Positions 1 to 9,226 of a stretch of DNA of 64,000 nt are shown piece after piece. Origin of the DNA: Alloyangia pacifica (GTDB lineage Bacteria; Pseudomonadota; Alphaproteobacteria; Rhodobacterales; Rhodobacteraceae); assembly GCF_900116195.1 (NCBI RefSeq), contig NZ_FOZW01000007.1, positions 275,310 through 339,309 of the forward strand, given 5' to 3'. A program made the translations under genes and the position numbers. The notes under the pieces are model-generated. The model was given only the letters and a program-made list of their open reading frames with translations, made no database searches and was not told the origin of the DNA. Each line of letters starts with the position of its first letter. Within the stretch, counting starts at the first letter, position 1.

Positions 1-1
1 G

Positions 2-2932
2 CTCCTGGGCGCGGGGCTGTTGGCGCTCGGTGCCTTCGTGCTGGGCTTCACCAAGGCCGAGCTGCAGAACATCTCGCGCTTCCTGCTGGTCGGGCTGATC
101 ATGTCCTACGCGTCGCTGCTGAACCTCTTGGGCCGCGGCGCGGGCGGGGCCATGGCCGCCGCGCAGAAAGCACAGACGGCGCATTCCGACCGCCGCGCCC
201 GCCGTGCCGAAGAGGCCGCCGAGGCCGAGGCCTGGGCCGCAACACGCTACGGCGACACCGAGGCGCCGAACGACTACGATCCGCAGGACTACGCTCCCGA
301 ACCGGCGCCGCAGCCGCGCCCGGCGTCGCGCGTGCGCCGCGCCGCGCCGCCGCCGCTGGAGCTGGAACCCGAAGAGCCCGAACTGCTCGACGAGGATGAC
401 GCCTACGCCTACGCGCAAATGCAGGCCTGGGAGCAGGCCGCCGCACCGGCGCCGGTGCCCGCCCCGCGCCCCGCGACCGAGCCGGCGAAGAAGCCGGGCC
501 TGCTGGCCCGCATCACCCGCCGCGCTGAACCCGAACCCGAAGCCTACGATGACGAGGTCGAGCTCTTGCCGATCGAACCCGACAATGGCGAGGACCGCAT
601 CCGCGCCAAGATCCTCCACGCGGTGAAGAGCCGCAAACGCCCCTCGATGCCCTCCTTCGGCGGCACCAGCCGCACCGAGGACCCGAACAAGCCGCTGACC
701 AAGGGCCGCGGACGTGGCCCGTCACCGCTGATCTACAAACCGACGCAGCTGCTGCGTGCCGAGCCGCCGCTCACCGCCGCGCAGGCCGCGCAGGCGCTGC
801 CGGCCGAGCCGCCGCTCACCGCCTCGCGCGCCCCGGCACCGGGTGCCCGCGCGGTGCCGCCGGCCCCCGAGCATATGGCCGAGGCGCAGGGCTATGCCCG
901 GAGTTCGGGCCCCGCGCCCTTTACCCACGCCGAGGATCCCTACGACGCTGCCGAGGCAGCGGGGCAGGGCTACGACGACTTCCGCGATTTCGACGACTAC
1001 GGCGAGGACGCCCCGGCTGCCTACGCGGCGCAGCCCGCTACGCAGCCGCAGGCGCAGGCCCCGCGTGCCGCGCAGGTCTACGCTGAGGACGACTCCGCCG
1101 AGGACGGTTACGCGGGCGATGACTACACTTCGGATGACTACGACGACGGATATGGCGACGGCCACGGTGACAATGGCTACGGTGACGATGGCTACGACGC
1201 GCCGGTCCAGGGCTACGACATGGACGACGACGCCGAGGACGACGATTACGACGTCCAGAGCTGGTCGACCGGCGCGCCGGCCGACACGCCGCGCCCTGCC
1301 ATCCCGGTCGCCCAGCCCCGCAAGGTGGTGCAGAAGCCCGAGCCGAAGGTGATGCAGCCCTCGCGCCGCGCCCAGGCAGAGGCGCAGCCGACCCTCGGCT
1401 TCTCCGAGAACGCCATCGACTACGAGCTGCCGCCGCTGCACCTGCTGGCCAGCGCCGACAACATCGAGCGCCACGTGCTCTCCGACGAGGCGCTGGAAGA
1501 GAACGCACGGATGCTGGAATCGGTGCTCGACGACTACGGCGTGAAGGGCGAAATCGTCTCGGTCCGCCCCGGCCCCGTGGTCACCATGTACGAGCTCGAA
1601 CCTGCACCGGGCCTCAAGGCGAGCCGGGTGATCGGCCTCGCCGACGACATCGCCCGCTCGATGTCGGCGCTCTCTGCCCGCGTCTCGACGGTCCCGGGCC
1701 GCTCGGTGATCGGCATCGAACTGCCCAACGACAAGCGCGAGATGGTCTCGTTCCGCGAGATCCTCTCGAGCCGCGACTATGACAACGGCACCCAGCGCCT
1801 GCCGCTGGCGCTCGGCAAGGACATCGGCGGCGATCCCGTCGTGGCCAACCTCGCCAAGATGCCCCACCTGCTGATCGCCGGCACCACCGGCTCGGGCAAG
1901 TCGGTGGCGATCAACACGATGATCCTGTCGCTGCTCTACAAGCTGACACCCGAGGATCTGCGGCTGGTTATGATCGACCCGAAGATGCTGGAACTCAGCG
2001 TCTACGACGGCATCCCCCACCTGCTGAGCCCCGTCGTCACCGACCCCAAGAAGGCCGTGGTGGCGCTGAAGTGGGTCGTCGGCGAGATGGAGGACCGCTA
2101 CCGCAAGATGTCCAAGATGGGCGTGCGCAACATCGACGGCTACAATGGCCGCGTCGCCGAGGCGCTGAGCAAGGGCGAGATGTTCAAGCGCACCGTGCAG
2201 ACGGGCTTCGATGACGAGACCGGCGAGCCGGTGTTCGAGACCGAAGAGTTCGAGCCGCGGAAGATGCCCTACATCGTCGTCATCGTCGACGAGATGGCCG
2301 ACCTGATGATGGTCGCGGGCAAGGAGATCGAAGCCTGCATCCAGCGCCTCGCGCAGATGGCGCGGGCCTCCGGTATTCACCTGATCATGGCAACGCAGCG
2401 CCCCTCGGTCGACGTGATCACCGGCACCATCAAGGCCAACTTCCCGACCCGGATCTCCTTCCAGGTGACCTCGAAGATCGACAGCCGCACCATCCTCGGC
2501 GAGATGGGCGCCGAGCAGCTGCTGGGCATGGGCGACATGCTCTACATGGCCGGCGGTGCCAAGATCACCCGCTGCCACGGCCCCTTCGTGTCGGACGAGG
2601 AGGTCGAGGAGGTGGTGAACCATCTCAAGGCCTTCGGTCCGCCGGAATACGTCAGCGGCGTGGTGCAGGGGCCCGATGAGGAGAAGGCCGACAACATCGA
2701 CGCGGTGCTCGGCCTCAATACCGGCGGCAACACCGACGGCGAGGACGCGCTCTACGACCAGGCGGTGGCCATCGTCATCAAGGACCGCAAGTGCTCGACC
2801 TCCTACATCCAGCGCAAGCTGGGCATCGGCTACAACAAGGCCGCGCGCCTGGTGGAGCAGATGGAGGACGAGGGCGTCGTCTCGGCAGCCAACCATGTCG
2901 GCAAGCGCGAGATCCTCGTGCCCGAGCAATAA
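2..2932 (+). CDS. ftsK: DNA translocase FtsK (5' end cut by window)
   Basis: Septum-anchored DNA pump that clears chromosome dimers and terminus DNA at division. The frame is open to the window edge and starts inside a hydrophobic segment, so the N-terminal membrane helices are mostly missing. A very long Ala/Pro/Asp/Glu-rich linker (about residues 50-475) precedes the motor. The Walker A sequence GTTGSGKS lies at about 1880-1903 and the Walker B core [10 protein letters not shown] near 2275-2305. A C-terminal winged-helix gamma domain (DNA-orienting) ends at LVPEQ. The linker contains a Gly/Asp/Tyr-rich run around 1130-1215. lolA follows on the same strand, as in many alphaproteobacteria, but a strong hairpin separates them. 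Confidence 0.97.
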   Translation, partial: LLGAGLLALGAFVLGFTKAELQNISRFLLVGLIMSYASLLNLLGRGAGGAMAAAQKAQTAHSDRRARRAEEAAEAEAWAATRYGDTEAPNDYDPQDYAPEPAPQPRPASRVRRAAPPPLELEPEEPELLDEDDAYAYAQMQAWEQAAAPAPVPAPRPATEPAKKPGLLARITRRAEPEPEAYDDEVELLPIEPDNGEDRIRAKILHAVKSRKRPSMPSFGGTSRTEDPNKPLTKGRGRGPSPLIYKPTQLLRAEPPLTAAQAAQALPAEPPLTASRAPAPGARAVPPAPEHMAEAQGYARSSGPAPFTHAEDPYDAAEAAGQGYDDFRDFDDYGEDAPAAYAAQPATQPQAQAPRAAQVYAEDDSAEDGYAGDDYTSDDYDDGYGDGHGDNGYGDDGYDAPVQGYDMDDDAEDDDYDVQSWSTGAPADTPRPAIPVAQPRKVVQKPEPKVMQPSRRAQAEAQPTLGFSENAIDYELPPLHLLASADNIERHVLSDEALEENARMLESVLDDYGVKGEIVSVRPGPVVTMYELEPAPGLKASRVIGLADDIARSMSALSARVSTVPGRSVIGIELPNDKREMVSFREILSSRDYDNGTQRLPLALGKDIGGDPVVANLAKMPHLLIAGTTGSGKSVAINTMILSLLYKLTPEDLRLVMIDPKMLELSVYDGIPHLLSPVVTDPKKAVVALKWVVGEMEDRYRKMSKMGVRNIDGYNGRVAEALSKGEMFKRTVQTGFDDETGEPVFETEEFEPRKMPYIVVIVDEMADLMMVAGKEIEACIQRLAQMARASGIHLIMATQRPSVDVITGTIKANFPTRISFQVTSKIDSRTILGEMGAEQLLGMGDMLYMAGGAKITRCHGPFVSDEEVEEVVNHLKAFGPPEYVSGVVQGPDEEKADNIDAVLGLNTGGNTDGEDALYDQAVAIVIKDRKCSTSYIQRKLGIGYNKAARLVEQMEDEGVVSAANHVGKREILVPEQ

Positions 2933-2974
2933 GGATCCACCCGGCGCCGCGCCTGCGGCAGCGCAGGGATTTGC

Positions 2975-3029
2975 GTATTTGCAAAGAGAAGAAGCCCGGG
3001 GGTGCGCGCTCCCGGGCTTCTTCTCTTTT
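2975..3029. terminator. Very long hairpin, likely ftsK terminator
   Basis: An inverted repeat has arms at about 2975-3000 and 3011-3036. The inner 18 bp (2983-3000 against 3011-3028) pair perfectly, with a 10-nt loop. With one mismatch the stem extends outward through GTATTTG/CAAATAC. TTCTCTTTT lies in the descending arm, so it can terminate ftsK. The outer arm merges with the dispersed intergenic repeat that follows. Confidence 0.75.
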
Positions 3030-3073
3030 CAAATACGTCGGGGGAGCCCGCAGGGCGGGGGCGGAGCCCCCTC
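3011..3073 (+). repeat. Dispersed intergenic repeat, copy 1
   Basis: The core CAAATACGTCGGGGG is followed by a GC-rich inverted repeat ending GGGGGCGGAGCCCCC. Its 5' part (CTTCTTCTCTTT) is shared with the copy near 37337. It lies in the ftsK-lolA gap. Confidence 0.6.
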
Positions 3074-3220
3074 TTGCGCGGAGCCGCGCCGGCGCGATGC
3101 CGGTGGGGCTTTGATCGCCGCGTCCGACGCCCTAGATAGGCTTCAACGCCTGCCTGATATCGCATATCCGCACCGCGGCGTGCGACAGAAGGGCAGACCA
3201 CGGCCAGAAGGACCTGACGA

Positions 3221-3802
3221 ATGATCCGCACTCTCATCGCCGCGCTCACGGCGCTGGTGCTCACCACGCTGCCGGCGGCGGCGCAGAAGCTCTCGCTGGG
3301 CGAAGTGTCCCAGTACCTGAACTCGATCCAGTCCGCAAAGGGGCAGTTCACCCAGATCAACGGCGACGGCTCGATCTCGACCGGCACGATCTCGATCAAG
3401 CGCCCGGGCAAGGTGCGCTTCGAGTACAACCCGCCGGACCAGGCTCTGGTGCTGGCTTGGGCCGGGGCCGTCTATGTCTTCGACAAGAAGCTGGGCGGTC
3501 AGCCCGAGACCTACCCGCTGAGCCAGACGCCGCTGTCGATCATCCTGGCGCAGAACGTCAACCTCGGCCGGGCCGGCATGGTGACCGGGCACAGCTACGA
3601 CGGCACCGCCACCACGGTGACCGCACAGGATCCCGAGCACCCCGACCGCGGCTCGATCCAGATGAAGTTCACCGGCCAGCCGGTGCAGCTGCGGCAATGG
3701 GTGATCACCGATGGCAATGGCAGCAAGACCACCGTGGTGTTGGGCGCGCTCGACAACGCCAACCTGCCGAACTCGGTCTTCGACGTGAACCGGGTGAAGT
3801 GA
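3221..3802 (+). CDS. lolA: Outer-membrane lipoprotein carrier LolA
   Basis: Periplasmic chaperone that takes lipoproteins from LolCDE and delivers them to the outer membrane. The 193-aa product has a signal peptide of about 22 residues, with cleavage after AAA before QKL. The mature part matches the LolA fold signature, with KGQFTQ, a GTISIKRPGKVRFEY strand pair and the PDQALVLAW segment. No LolB is seen nearby, as is common in alphaproteobacteria. The gene lies downstream of ftsK and converges on a transglycosylase gene across a bidirectional terminator. Confidence 0.93.
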   Translation: MIRTLIAALTALVLTTLPAAAQKLSLGEVSQYLNSIQSAKGQFTQINGDGSISTGTISIKRPGKVRFEYNPPDQALVLAWAGAVYVFDKKLGGQPETYPLSQTPLSIILAQNVNLGRAGMVTGHSYDGTATTVTAQDPEHPDRGSIQMKFTGQPVQLRQWVITDGNGSKTTVVLGALDNANLPNSVFDVNRVK

Positions 3803-3835
3803 CCGCGCGCCCCGCAGGGGCCGGTGCAAAAAGAG

Positions 3836-3860
3836 AAGGCCGGGCGTCATGCCCGGCCTT
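3836..3860. terminator. Bidirectional terminator between lolA and SLT gene
   Basis: A perfect 10-bp stem AAGGCCGGGC/GCCCGGCCTT has the 5-nt loop GTCAT. It is flanked by A-rich sequence on the left (AAAAAGAG) and TTTCGTG on the right, so it can stop transcription from both convergent genes. Confidence 0.85.
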
Positions 3861-3895
3861 TCGTGTCTCACCAGCTCCGTTTCGCCAGTTTCGCG

Positions 3896-4492
3896 TCACC
3901 AGCGACGCGCCTGGCGGCAGTTCGCCAGCTGCACCTCGTAGACCACGGCGCGGTTGCCCACGTCCTCGGCCACGCGCAGCAGCCAGGACTTGCTGTTGTA
4001 GGTCCCGCGCGAGAAGCCGCCGCGGCCCTCGTGGTAGGCGAGGTACTGGTTGCGCGCGTCGCGCAGGCTGATGCCGAGGCGCTCGCGGCTTCCGGCCATG
4101 TACCAGCCCATGAAATCCGCTGCGTCGCGGATGTCGTCGCGGTCGGCGCGCCAGCGGCCGGTTTCCTGCAGGTATTCGTCCCAGGTGCCGTCCAGCGCCT
4201 GGCTGTACCCGAAGGCCGAGCTTTGCCGGCCATAGGGAATCACCCCGAGCGCGTAGCGGAACGGCGTCCGCGCGTCCGAGATGAACTTGCTTTCCTGATA
4301 GATCGTCGCCATTTGCACGTGCACCGGCACACCCCATTTGCGCTCCGCGGCGCGGAACGCGCGGATGTACTGGGGTCGCTCACGGATGATGGCGCATGCG
4401 TCTTCTAGGTTGTTCGGGGCGCGGCCTGCACCGCCGCCTCCGCAGGACGCGGCCAACAACACCAGCGTCGCCGCGCGAAGCCATCTGCTCAT
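3896..4492 (-). CDS. Lytic transglycosylase (SLT-type) lipoprotein
   Basis: Putative murein-cleaving lipoprotein of 198 aa. The N-terminus is a lipoprotein signal with lipobox LAASC (Cys at about residue 17), followed by a Gly-rich spacer. The SLT fold is indicated by the catalytic glutamate in YQESKF, the segment SSAFGYSQALDGTW and the later YLAYHEGRGG. It probably acts on peptidoglycan from the membrane. It is convergent with lolA. The exact transglycosylase subfamily is not clear from sequence alone. Confidence 0.85.
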   Translation of the reverse strand: MSRWLRAATLVLLAASCGGGGAGRAPNNLEDACAIIRERPQYIRAFRAAERKWGVPVHVQMATIYQESKFISDARTPFRYALGVIPYGRQSSAFGYSQALDGTWDEYLQETGRWRADRDDIRDAADFMGWYMAGSRERLGISLRDARNQYLAYHEGRGGFSRGTYNSKSWLLRVAEDVGNRAVVYEVQLANCRQARRW

Positions 4493-4712
4493 CTGCCTCT
4501 CGCTTTTTTCTGCTCTTCTGGAAGTCTTTTGCCTTTTGTTGACAGGGATTTTACCGCAAAGCCAGCCGCGTTGGAATCACAATTCCTTCAATTGGGTCCG
4601 CGAAATTCCGCCAAACTGTCGGCCCGAGGTTCACAGTGTGTTTCCGCCAAGGCCCGCCTGAGGGTTGGACAATTTGCCGCAAAAATGTCAAAAATTGTTC
4701 TCAGAGGTGAAC

Positions 4713-5039
4713 ATGCACACATCGCGCGCGAAATATCATCTGGGCCAGGTGGTCCGCCATCGCAAGCACCCGTTCCGCGGCGTGGTCTTCGATGTCGACC
4801 CCGAGTTCAGCAATACCGAGGAGTGGTACGAGGCCATTCCCGAGGACTCGCGCCCGCGCCGTGAACAGCCTTTCTACCACCTGCTGGCGGAGAATGATCA
4901 GAGCTTCTACGTGGCCTATGTGTCCGAGCAGAACCTGATCGCCGACTATTCCGGCGAGCCGGTGGAGCACCCCGACATTCCCGATCTCTTCGGTGCCTTT
5001 GTCGACGGCAGCTACGAGTTGCACTTCCACATGAACTGA
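4713..5039 (+). CDS. hspQ: Heat shock protein HspQ
   Basis: Small (108 aa) hemimethylated-DNA-binding-type protein of the HspQ/YccV family, known as a specificity factor for Lon in enterobacteria. Recognised from KYHLGQVVRHRKHPFRGVVF near the N-terminus, the acidic DVDPEFSNTEEWYE loop and FYHLLAEND with YVSEQNL. The ATG at 4713 is chosen over an upstream in-frame TTG (4665) because AGAGGTGA lies just before it and homologues begin close to the KYHLGQ motif. It stands alone, without an obvious partner. Confidence 0.92.
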   Translation: MHTSRAKYHLGQVVRHRKHPFRGVVFDVDPEFSNTEEWYEAIPEDSRPRREQPFYHLLAENDQSFYVAYVSEQNLIADYSGEPVEHPDIPDLFGAFVDGSYELHFHMN

Positions 5040-5100
5040 TCGGAAGGGCAGCGAAGAGCCTTTGCAGGCTCCTCACGTGTCCTTTCAGAGCGTGGAACGC

Positions 5101-6144
5101 TCAGGCGGCATCGCGCAGCAGATCGAGGAAGGCGCTGACGTCCGACGGCTGCAGCGACCAGTCACAGACCAGCCTTCCGGTGAGCAGCTCGGCATCGTCG
5201 CCCTCCAGATCCCCCGACGGATAGTAGACTGCCCCGGCCTCCAGCACCTTCCGATGCGCCGCGCGGGGCATCTCGAAGAAGATCATGTTGGCATGGGTGT
5301 CATTGTGCACCGTCAGCCCCAGCCCCTTCAGCCCCTGCATGAGCTGGTCGCAACGCGCGTTGGCCTTTTCGGCAAGCTCTTTCCACAGGTCGCCTTCGAG
5401 ATAGGCGTCCATCTGCGCCGCGAGGTAGCGATGCTTGGAGAAGAGATGTGCGCCACGCTTGCGGCGGTACTCGAATTCCTCGGCTCTGGCGGGATCGAAG
5501 ATCACCACCGCCTCGACGCCCATCAGCCCGTTCTTGGTGCCGCCGAAGACGCAGATGTCGACACCGGACTTCCAGCTCATCTCGGCCGGGGTGGCGCCGA
5601 GCTTCACCGCGGCATTGGCGAAACGCGCACCGTCGAGGTGCACAGGCAGACCATACTCGCGGGCCACGGCGGTCAGCGCGCGCAGCTCCTCCAGCGTGTA
5701 GTAGTTGCCCTTCTCGGTGAGCTGGGTGATCGAGACCGGGCCGCGCTTGGGCCCGTGCACGCCGCGGTTGCCCTCGCCCTCGATGGCCGCGCGCAGCGCC
5801 TCGGGGGTCATCCGGTCGCCGCCCTTGACCAGCGTCAGCTTGGCGCCGCCGGAGTAGAACTCGGGCGCGTTGCACTCGTCCTCGTGGATGTGGGCGACGG
5901 GCGAGCAGAACACCGTGCCGTAGGGTGGGCAGAGCGTCGCCAGGGCCAGCGAGTTGGCCGCGGTGCCCGTCGGCACGAGGTAGACCGCCGCCTCGGGGGC
6001 CTCGAAGAGATCGCGGATGCGATCGGCCACCTGCAGCGACAGCGCGTCCGACCCGTAACCCGAGGTGTGGCCCTCGTTGGCGCGGGCGATCGCCTCGAGC
6101 ACCTGCGAAGGGACGGGGCCGGAATTGTCGGAGGCAAAGAACAT
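5101..6144 (-). CDS. ltaE: Low-specificity L-threonine aldolase
   Basis: PLP-dependent fold-type I enzyme (347 aa) that cleaves L-threonine or allo-threonine to glycine and acetaldehyde. Visible motifs are FASDNSGP at the start, the PTGTAANSLAL phosphate-binding segment, HLDGARFANA with the PLP-contacting Asp, and the Schiff-base lysine in FGGTKNG. The start codon overlaps the stop of the preceding ycgN-like gene (TGATG), so the two are probably translationally coupled. It is the last gene of the leftward ribF-ycgN-ltaE set. Confidence 0.92.
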   Translation of the reverse strand: MFFASDNSGPVPSQVLEAIARANEGHTSGYGSDALSLQVADRIRDLFEAPEAAVYLVPTGTAANSLALATLCPPYGTVFCSPVAHIHEDECNAPEFYSGGAKLTLVKGGDRMTPEALRAAIEGEGNRGVHGPKRGPVSITQLTEKGNYYTLEELRALTAVAREYGLPVHLDGARFANAAVKLGATPAEMSWKSGVDICVFGGTKNGLMGVEAVVIFDPARAEEFEYRRKRGAHLFSKHRYLAAQMDAYLEGDLWKELAEKANARCDQLMQGLKGLGLTVHNDTHANMIFFEMPRAAHRKVLEAGAVYYPSGDLEGDDAELLTGRLVCDWSLQPSDVSAFLDLLRDAA

Positions 6145-6614
6145 CAGGTGGGCTCCTCGATAATGTAGTCTTCCCAGTCGTCCTCGCCGACTTCGAACTC
6201 GGGCACGGTGCGACCGCGCATCGACACGCCGGCCGCATGCACGCTCTCGGGATCGCCCGAGATCAGCGGGTGCCAGTCATAGAGCGGCTTGCCCTGCCAG
6301 AGCAGCCGGTAGGCACAGGTCTCGGGCATCCAGTAGGCGTGTTCGTCGATGTTGTCGGGGCGCAGGACGATGCATTCCGGCACGAACTGGTGCCGGATCT
6401 CGTAGTTTGAGCAGAGGCAGGATTCGTCGTCGAGCAGGCGGCAGGACACGCAGGTCAGCGCGACTTCGCCGGTCTCCTCGTCCTCGAGCTTGTTGAGACA
6501 GCACTTGCCGCAGCCGTCGCAGAGCGCCTCCCACTCCTTGTCATTGAGCTTGGTGAGCGGCTTCTTTTCCCAGAAGCGCGGGGCCAGCCCCTTGCGGTCG
6601 ATGTGGTCGGTCAT
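6144..6614 (-). CDS. YcgN-family cysteine cluster protein (UPF0260)
   Basis: A 156-aa cytosolic protein with the family's conserved cysteine spacing: CDGCGKCC near residue 32, then CVSC, CLC and a later CAYR. These are likely metal or Fe-S ligands. The biochemical role of the family is unknown. It overlaps ribF upstream (4 bp, ATGA type) and the threonine aldolase gene downstream, forming a tight three-gene unit. Confidence 0.88.
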   Translation of the reverse strand: MTDHIDRKGLAPRFWEKKPLTKLNDKEWEALCDGCGKCCLNKLEDEETGEVALTCVSCRLLDDESCLCSNYEIRHQFVPECIVLRPDNIDEHAYWMPETCAYRLLWQGKPLYDWHPLISGDPESVHAAGVSMRGRTVPEFEVGEDDWEDYIIEEPT

Positions 6615-7543
6615 AGGGCGTCCAGCAGATGGCGGGCCTCGGCGCTGTCGCGGTCCATCTGGGCAACGAGTGCCTCGAGCCCATCGAACTTCATCTCGGG
6701 GCGGAGGAACTCGACCAGCCCGACGGAGAGCACGGCGCCGTAGAGATCGCCGGAAAAGTCGAAGACGAAGGTTTCCAGATTGGCGCTGTTCTCGCCGAAC
6801 ATCGGACGCACGCCGAGCGAAGCGACACCGTGGTAGCTGCCCCTGTGCGGGCCGGTCAGCACGTCCACCAGCACGGCGTAGACGCCAAAGCGCGGCGGGT
6901 GCAGACCGTCGATACTCATGTTGGCGGTCGGATAGCCGAGCTTGCGGCCCAGCTGGTGGCCGCCGATCACCTCGCCCTCGATGCGGTGCCAGTGGCCGAG
7001 CTGCGCCTGCGCGGCGCGCGGGTCGCCCTCGGTCAGCGCGCGGCGGATGGCGGTGGAGCTGATCTCGCGGCCCCCTGTGCCCAGCAGATCGGCCACGGTG
7101 ACACCAAAGCCCATCTCCTCGCCGAAGCGCTGCAGGTCCTGCACGGTGCCCGCGCGGCCCTTGCCGAAGCAGAAATCCGCGCCGACAACCACGTGGCTCA
7201 GGCCGAGTCCCTCCAGCAGCACGTCGCGGGCGAACTGCTCGGGCGTCAGCGCCGCGAGCGCGGCGTCGAAGGGCAGCTCGTAGAGCCGCTCGACCCCAAG
7301 CTTCTCCAGCCGCGAGGCGCGGGCCTTGGCCGACATCAGCCGAAACGGCGGCGCGCCCGGGGCGAAGAATTCGCGTGGGTGCGGCTCGAAGGTCAGAACC
7401 CCGAAGGGGGCACCGTCGCCCTTCGCCCGGGCCAGCTCGATCACCGCGCGATGACCGATGTGCACGCCATCGAAATTGCCGATGGCGACGCTGGCGCCCC
7501 GGTCACGAGGCTCTGTTGACTGGTAATCCCGGATGGTCCGCAT
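6611..7543 (-). CDS. ribF: Bifunctional riboflavin kinase / FAD synthetase
   Basis: Makes FMN from riboflavin and then FAD from FMN. The 310-aa product has the N-terminal nucleotidyltransferase domain (GNFDGVHIGH at about residues 22-31, EISSTAIRRAL near 185) and a C-terminal flavokinase domain (LGYPTANM, then GVASLGVRPMFG and LETFVFDF). Length and domain order are typical. I see no RFN/FMN riboswitch upstream; only about 11 bp separate it from the gene behind it. It heads an overlapping unit with the cysteine-cluster and threonine aldolase genes. Confidence 0.96.
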   Translation of the reverse strand: MRTIRDYQSTEPRDRGASVAIGNFDGVHIGHRAVIELARAKGDGAPFGVLTFEPHPREFFAPGAPPFRLMSAKARASRLEKLGVERLYELPFDAALAALTPEQFARDVLLEGLGLSHVVVGADFCFGKGRAGTVQDLQRFGEEMGFGVTVADLLGTGGREISSTAIRRALTEGDPRAAQAQLGHWHRIEGEVIGGHQLGRKLGYPTANMSIDGLHPPRFGVYAVLVDVLTGPHRGSYHGVASLGVRPMFGENSANLETFVFDFSGDLYGAVLSVGLVEFLRPEMKFDGLEALVAQMDRDSAEARHLLDAL

Positions 7544-7554
7544 GGGGCAAAGCC

Positions 7555-9024
7555 CTAGCTCTGACTGCGGGGACGTGCAAGCGCCTGTGCGATGCGCCCG
7601 ACGCCCTCGGCGATGCGCTCCGAGGGGATCGAACTGTAGCCCAGGCGGTAGAAATTCCGCGGCGCATCGGGCCGCAGGAAGAAGGGCGCGCCGGGCTCGA
7701 TCAGCACGCCGTCGCGCTGCAAATCGCTGGAAAGCTCGGCGGTATCGATCCCCTCGGGGGCCCGCATCCAGAAGGACGAGCCCCCATGGGCGGCAACGCC
7801 TGCGACCTCGAGCCCGGTGTCCCTGATTGCAGCTTCCATCACCTGCCGCCGCTCCCCCAGCGCGCGGCCGATTCGCCGCACGAGGCTGTCATAATGACCG
7901 AGGCTCAGAAAATGGGCAGCGGTGCGCTGGATGTGCCCCGGCGGGTGGCGCAGCACCGAGGCGCGCAGAGCGCGGGCCTCGCGGATGAAGGGCGCGGCCC
8001 CGACGAGGTAGCCGAGCCGCAGCCCGGGAAACAGGGACTTGGAGAAGCTGCCGACATAGACCACCCGCCCGTCGCCATCGAGGCTCTTCAGCGCCGGGGT
8101 TGGGGGCTGCAGGTAGGCCATCTCGAACTCGTAGTCGTCCTCGACGATCACCGCCTCGAGCGCCCGCGCCCGCTCGAGCAGCGCGCGCCGCCGCGCCAGC
8201 GGCAGGGTGGCGCCACTAGGGCACTGGTGGCTGGGCGTGGTGAAGATTACGTCTGTGCCGTCCGGGACCGCCTCGGGCGGCAGCCCCTGCGCGTCGACCG
8301 CGACGGCCGAGAGCGCGCAGCCGGTCTGGCCGAGCAGCACGCGCAGCGCCGGGTAGCAGGGATCCTCCACCGCGGCCCGCCTGCCCGGAGACAGGAGGAT
8401 CTGACTCGCAAGCCAGAGCGCGTTCTGCGCGCCGAGGGTGATGAGCACTTCCTCGGGCCGGGCCTGGATGCCGCGCCGGGGCAGGGTCTGACGGATTAGG
8501 AATTCGACCAGCTGCGGGTCGTCCCGGTCGTAATAGTCCTGAGTCAGCGCGCCGAAGTCCCGCGCCCCCAGCGCCTGCACCGCGCAGAGCCGCCAGTTGG
8601 CATGGTCGAAGAGTTTCGGATCGGCCTGCCCGTAGATGAAGGGATAGCGATAGCTGGCCCAGTCGGCGGGCCGCTCGGGGACCGCGCCCGCCGCGAAGCG
8701 CCGCCCCATGGCGCGTTGCCAGTCGACCCGCTCGGCGCGCGGCGTCTCGGGGAAATCCGGCGGCTCCGGCGCGCCCTCGGAGATGTAGTAGCCCGAGCGA
8801 TCGCGGGAGCTGAGGTAGTCGGAGGCCTGCAGCTCGGTATAGGCCAGCGAGACGGTGATCCGGCTGACCCCGAGATGCGCCGCCAGCCGCCGCGTCGAGG
8901 GCATCTTCTCGCCGCGCCGGAACCGGCCGGAGAGCACGCCCTCGGCCACCATCTGCTGGATCCGCGCCTGCAGCGTGCCCTGATCGCCGGGGCGCAGGAA
9001 GAAGGTCTCGACCGGGATTGCCAT
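7555..9024 (-). CDS. MocR-family (GntR-aminotransferase) transcriptional regulator
   Basis: A 489-aa fusion of an N-terminal GntR winged helix (residues about 15-85, with KMPSTRRLAAHLGVSRITVSLAY) to a fold-type I aminotransferase-like domain. The PLP lysine is in SFSKSLFPGLRLGYLV. Such proteins sense PLP or amino compounds and regulate nearby genes (PdxR, GabR and TauR are members). The target here is not evident because the upstream side faces yggS on the same strand across a repeat-filled gap. It is just behind ribF (11 bp) and may be cotranscribed with it. Confidence 0.9.
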   Translation of the reverse strand: MAIPVETFFLRPGDQGTLQARIQQMVAEGVLSGRFRRGEKMPSTRRLAAHLGVSRITVSLAYTELQASDYLSSRDRSGYYISEGAPEPPDFPETPRAERVDWQRAMGRRFAAGAVPERPADWASYRYPFIYGQADPKLFDHANWRLCAVQALGARDFGALTQDYYDRDDPQLVEFLIRQTLPRRGIQARPEEVLITLGAQNALWLASQILLSPGRRAAVEDPCYPALRVLLGQTGCALSAVAVDAQGLPPEAVPDGTDVIFTTPSHQCPSGATLPLARRRALLERARALEAVIVEDDYEFEMAYLQPPTPALKSLDGDGRVVYVGSFSKSLFPGLRLGYLVGAAPFIREARALRASVLRHPPGHIQRTAAHFLSLGHYDSLVRRIGRALGERRQVMEAAIRDTGLEVAGVAAHGGSSFWMRAPEGIDTAELSSDLQRDGVLIEPGAPFFLRPDAPRNFYRLGYSSIPSERIAEGVGRIAQALARPRSQS

Positions 9025-9073
9025 CGGGGCACTCTATAGCGCGCGTCGGAGAGGGGAAGGGAGAAGGAAGAAA

Positions 9074-9216
9074 GGGGGGCGCTGCCCCCCTCGGCGCTGC
9101 GCGCCTCACCCCCCGGGATATTTCTACCATGTGGAAGCCGGGAGTGTCCGTCGCTTCCACATGTTCCAAATATCCCCGCCGGAGGCAGGCCGTGCGGCGC
9201 CGCGCGCGCGGCGCCG
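9074..9216. repeat. Inverted pair of dispersed intergenic repeats (copies 2 and 3)
   Basis: Two copies of the CTTCCACATG-AAATATCCC-type repeat face away from each other. The centre is an 11-bp perfect stem, CATGTGGAAGC (9128-9138) with GCTTCCACATG (9153-9163) and a 14-nt loop. Outer arms GGGATATTT (9115-9123) and AAATATCCC (9168-9176) also match. The left copy ends in GGGGGGCGCTGCCCCCC. The pair fills the gap between yggS and the MocR gene. Confidence 0.7.
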
Positions 9217-9226
9217 GGGCAGGGGC

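Noticed and set aside
722..2929. A 735-codon open frame on the minus strand opposite ftsK
   Set aside because: It is antisense to a clear FtsK motor, its His/Val/Asp-rich product matches no family, and long antisense frames are normal in GC-rich DNA.
4493..4712. Heat-shock sigma-32 promoter for hspQ
   Set aside because: A TTGACA-like hexamer occurs at 4539-4544, but no matching downstream element at proper spacing was found.
7544..7554. FMN riboswitch expected upstream of ribF
   Set aside because: Only 11 bp separate ribF from the gene behind it and no RFN-like pattern is visible.
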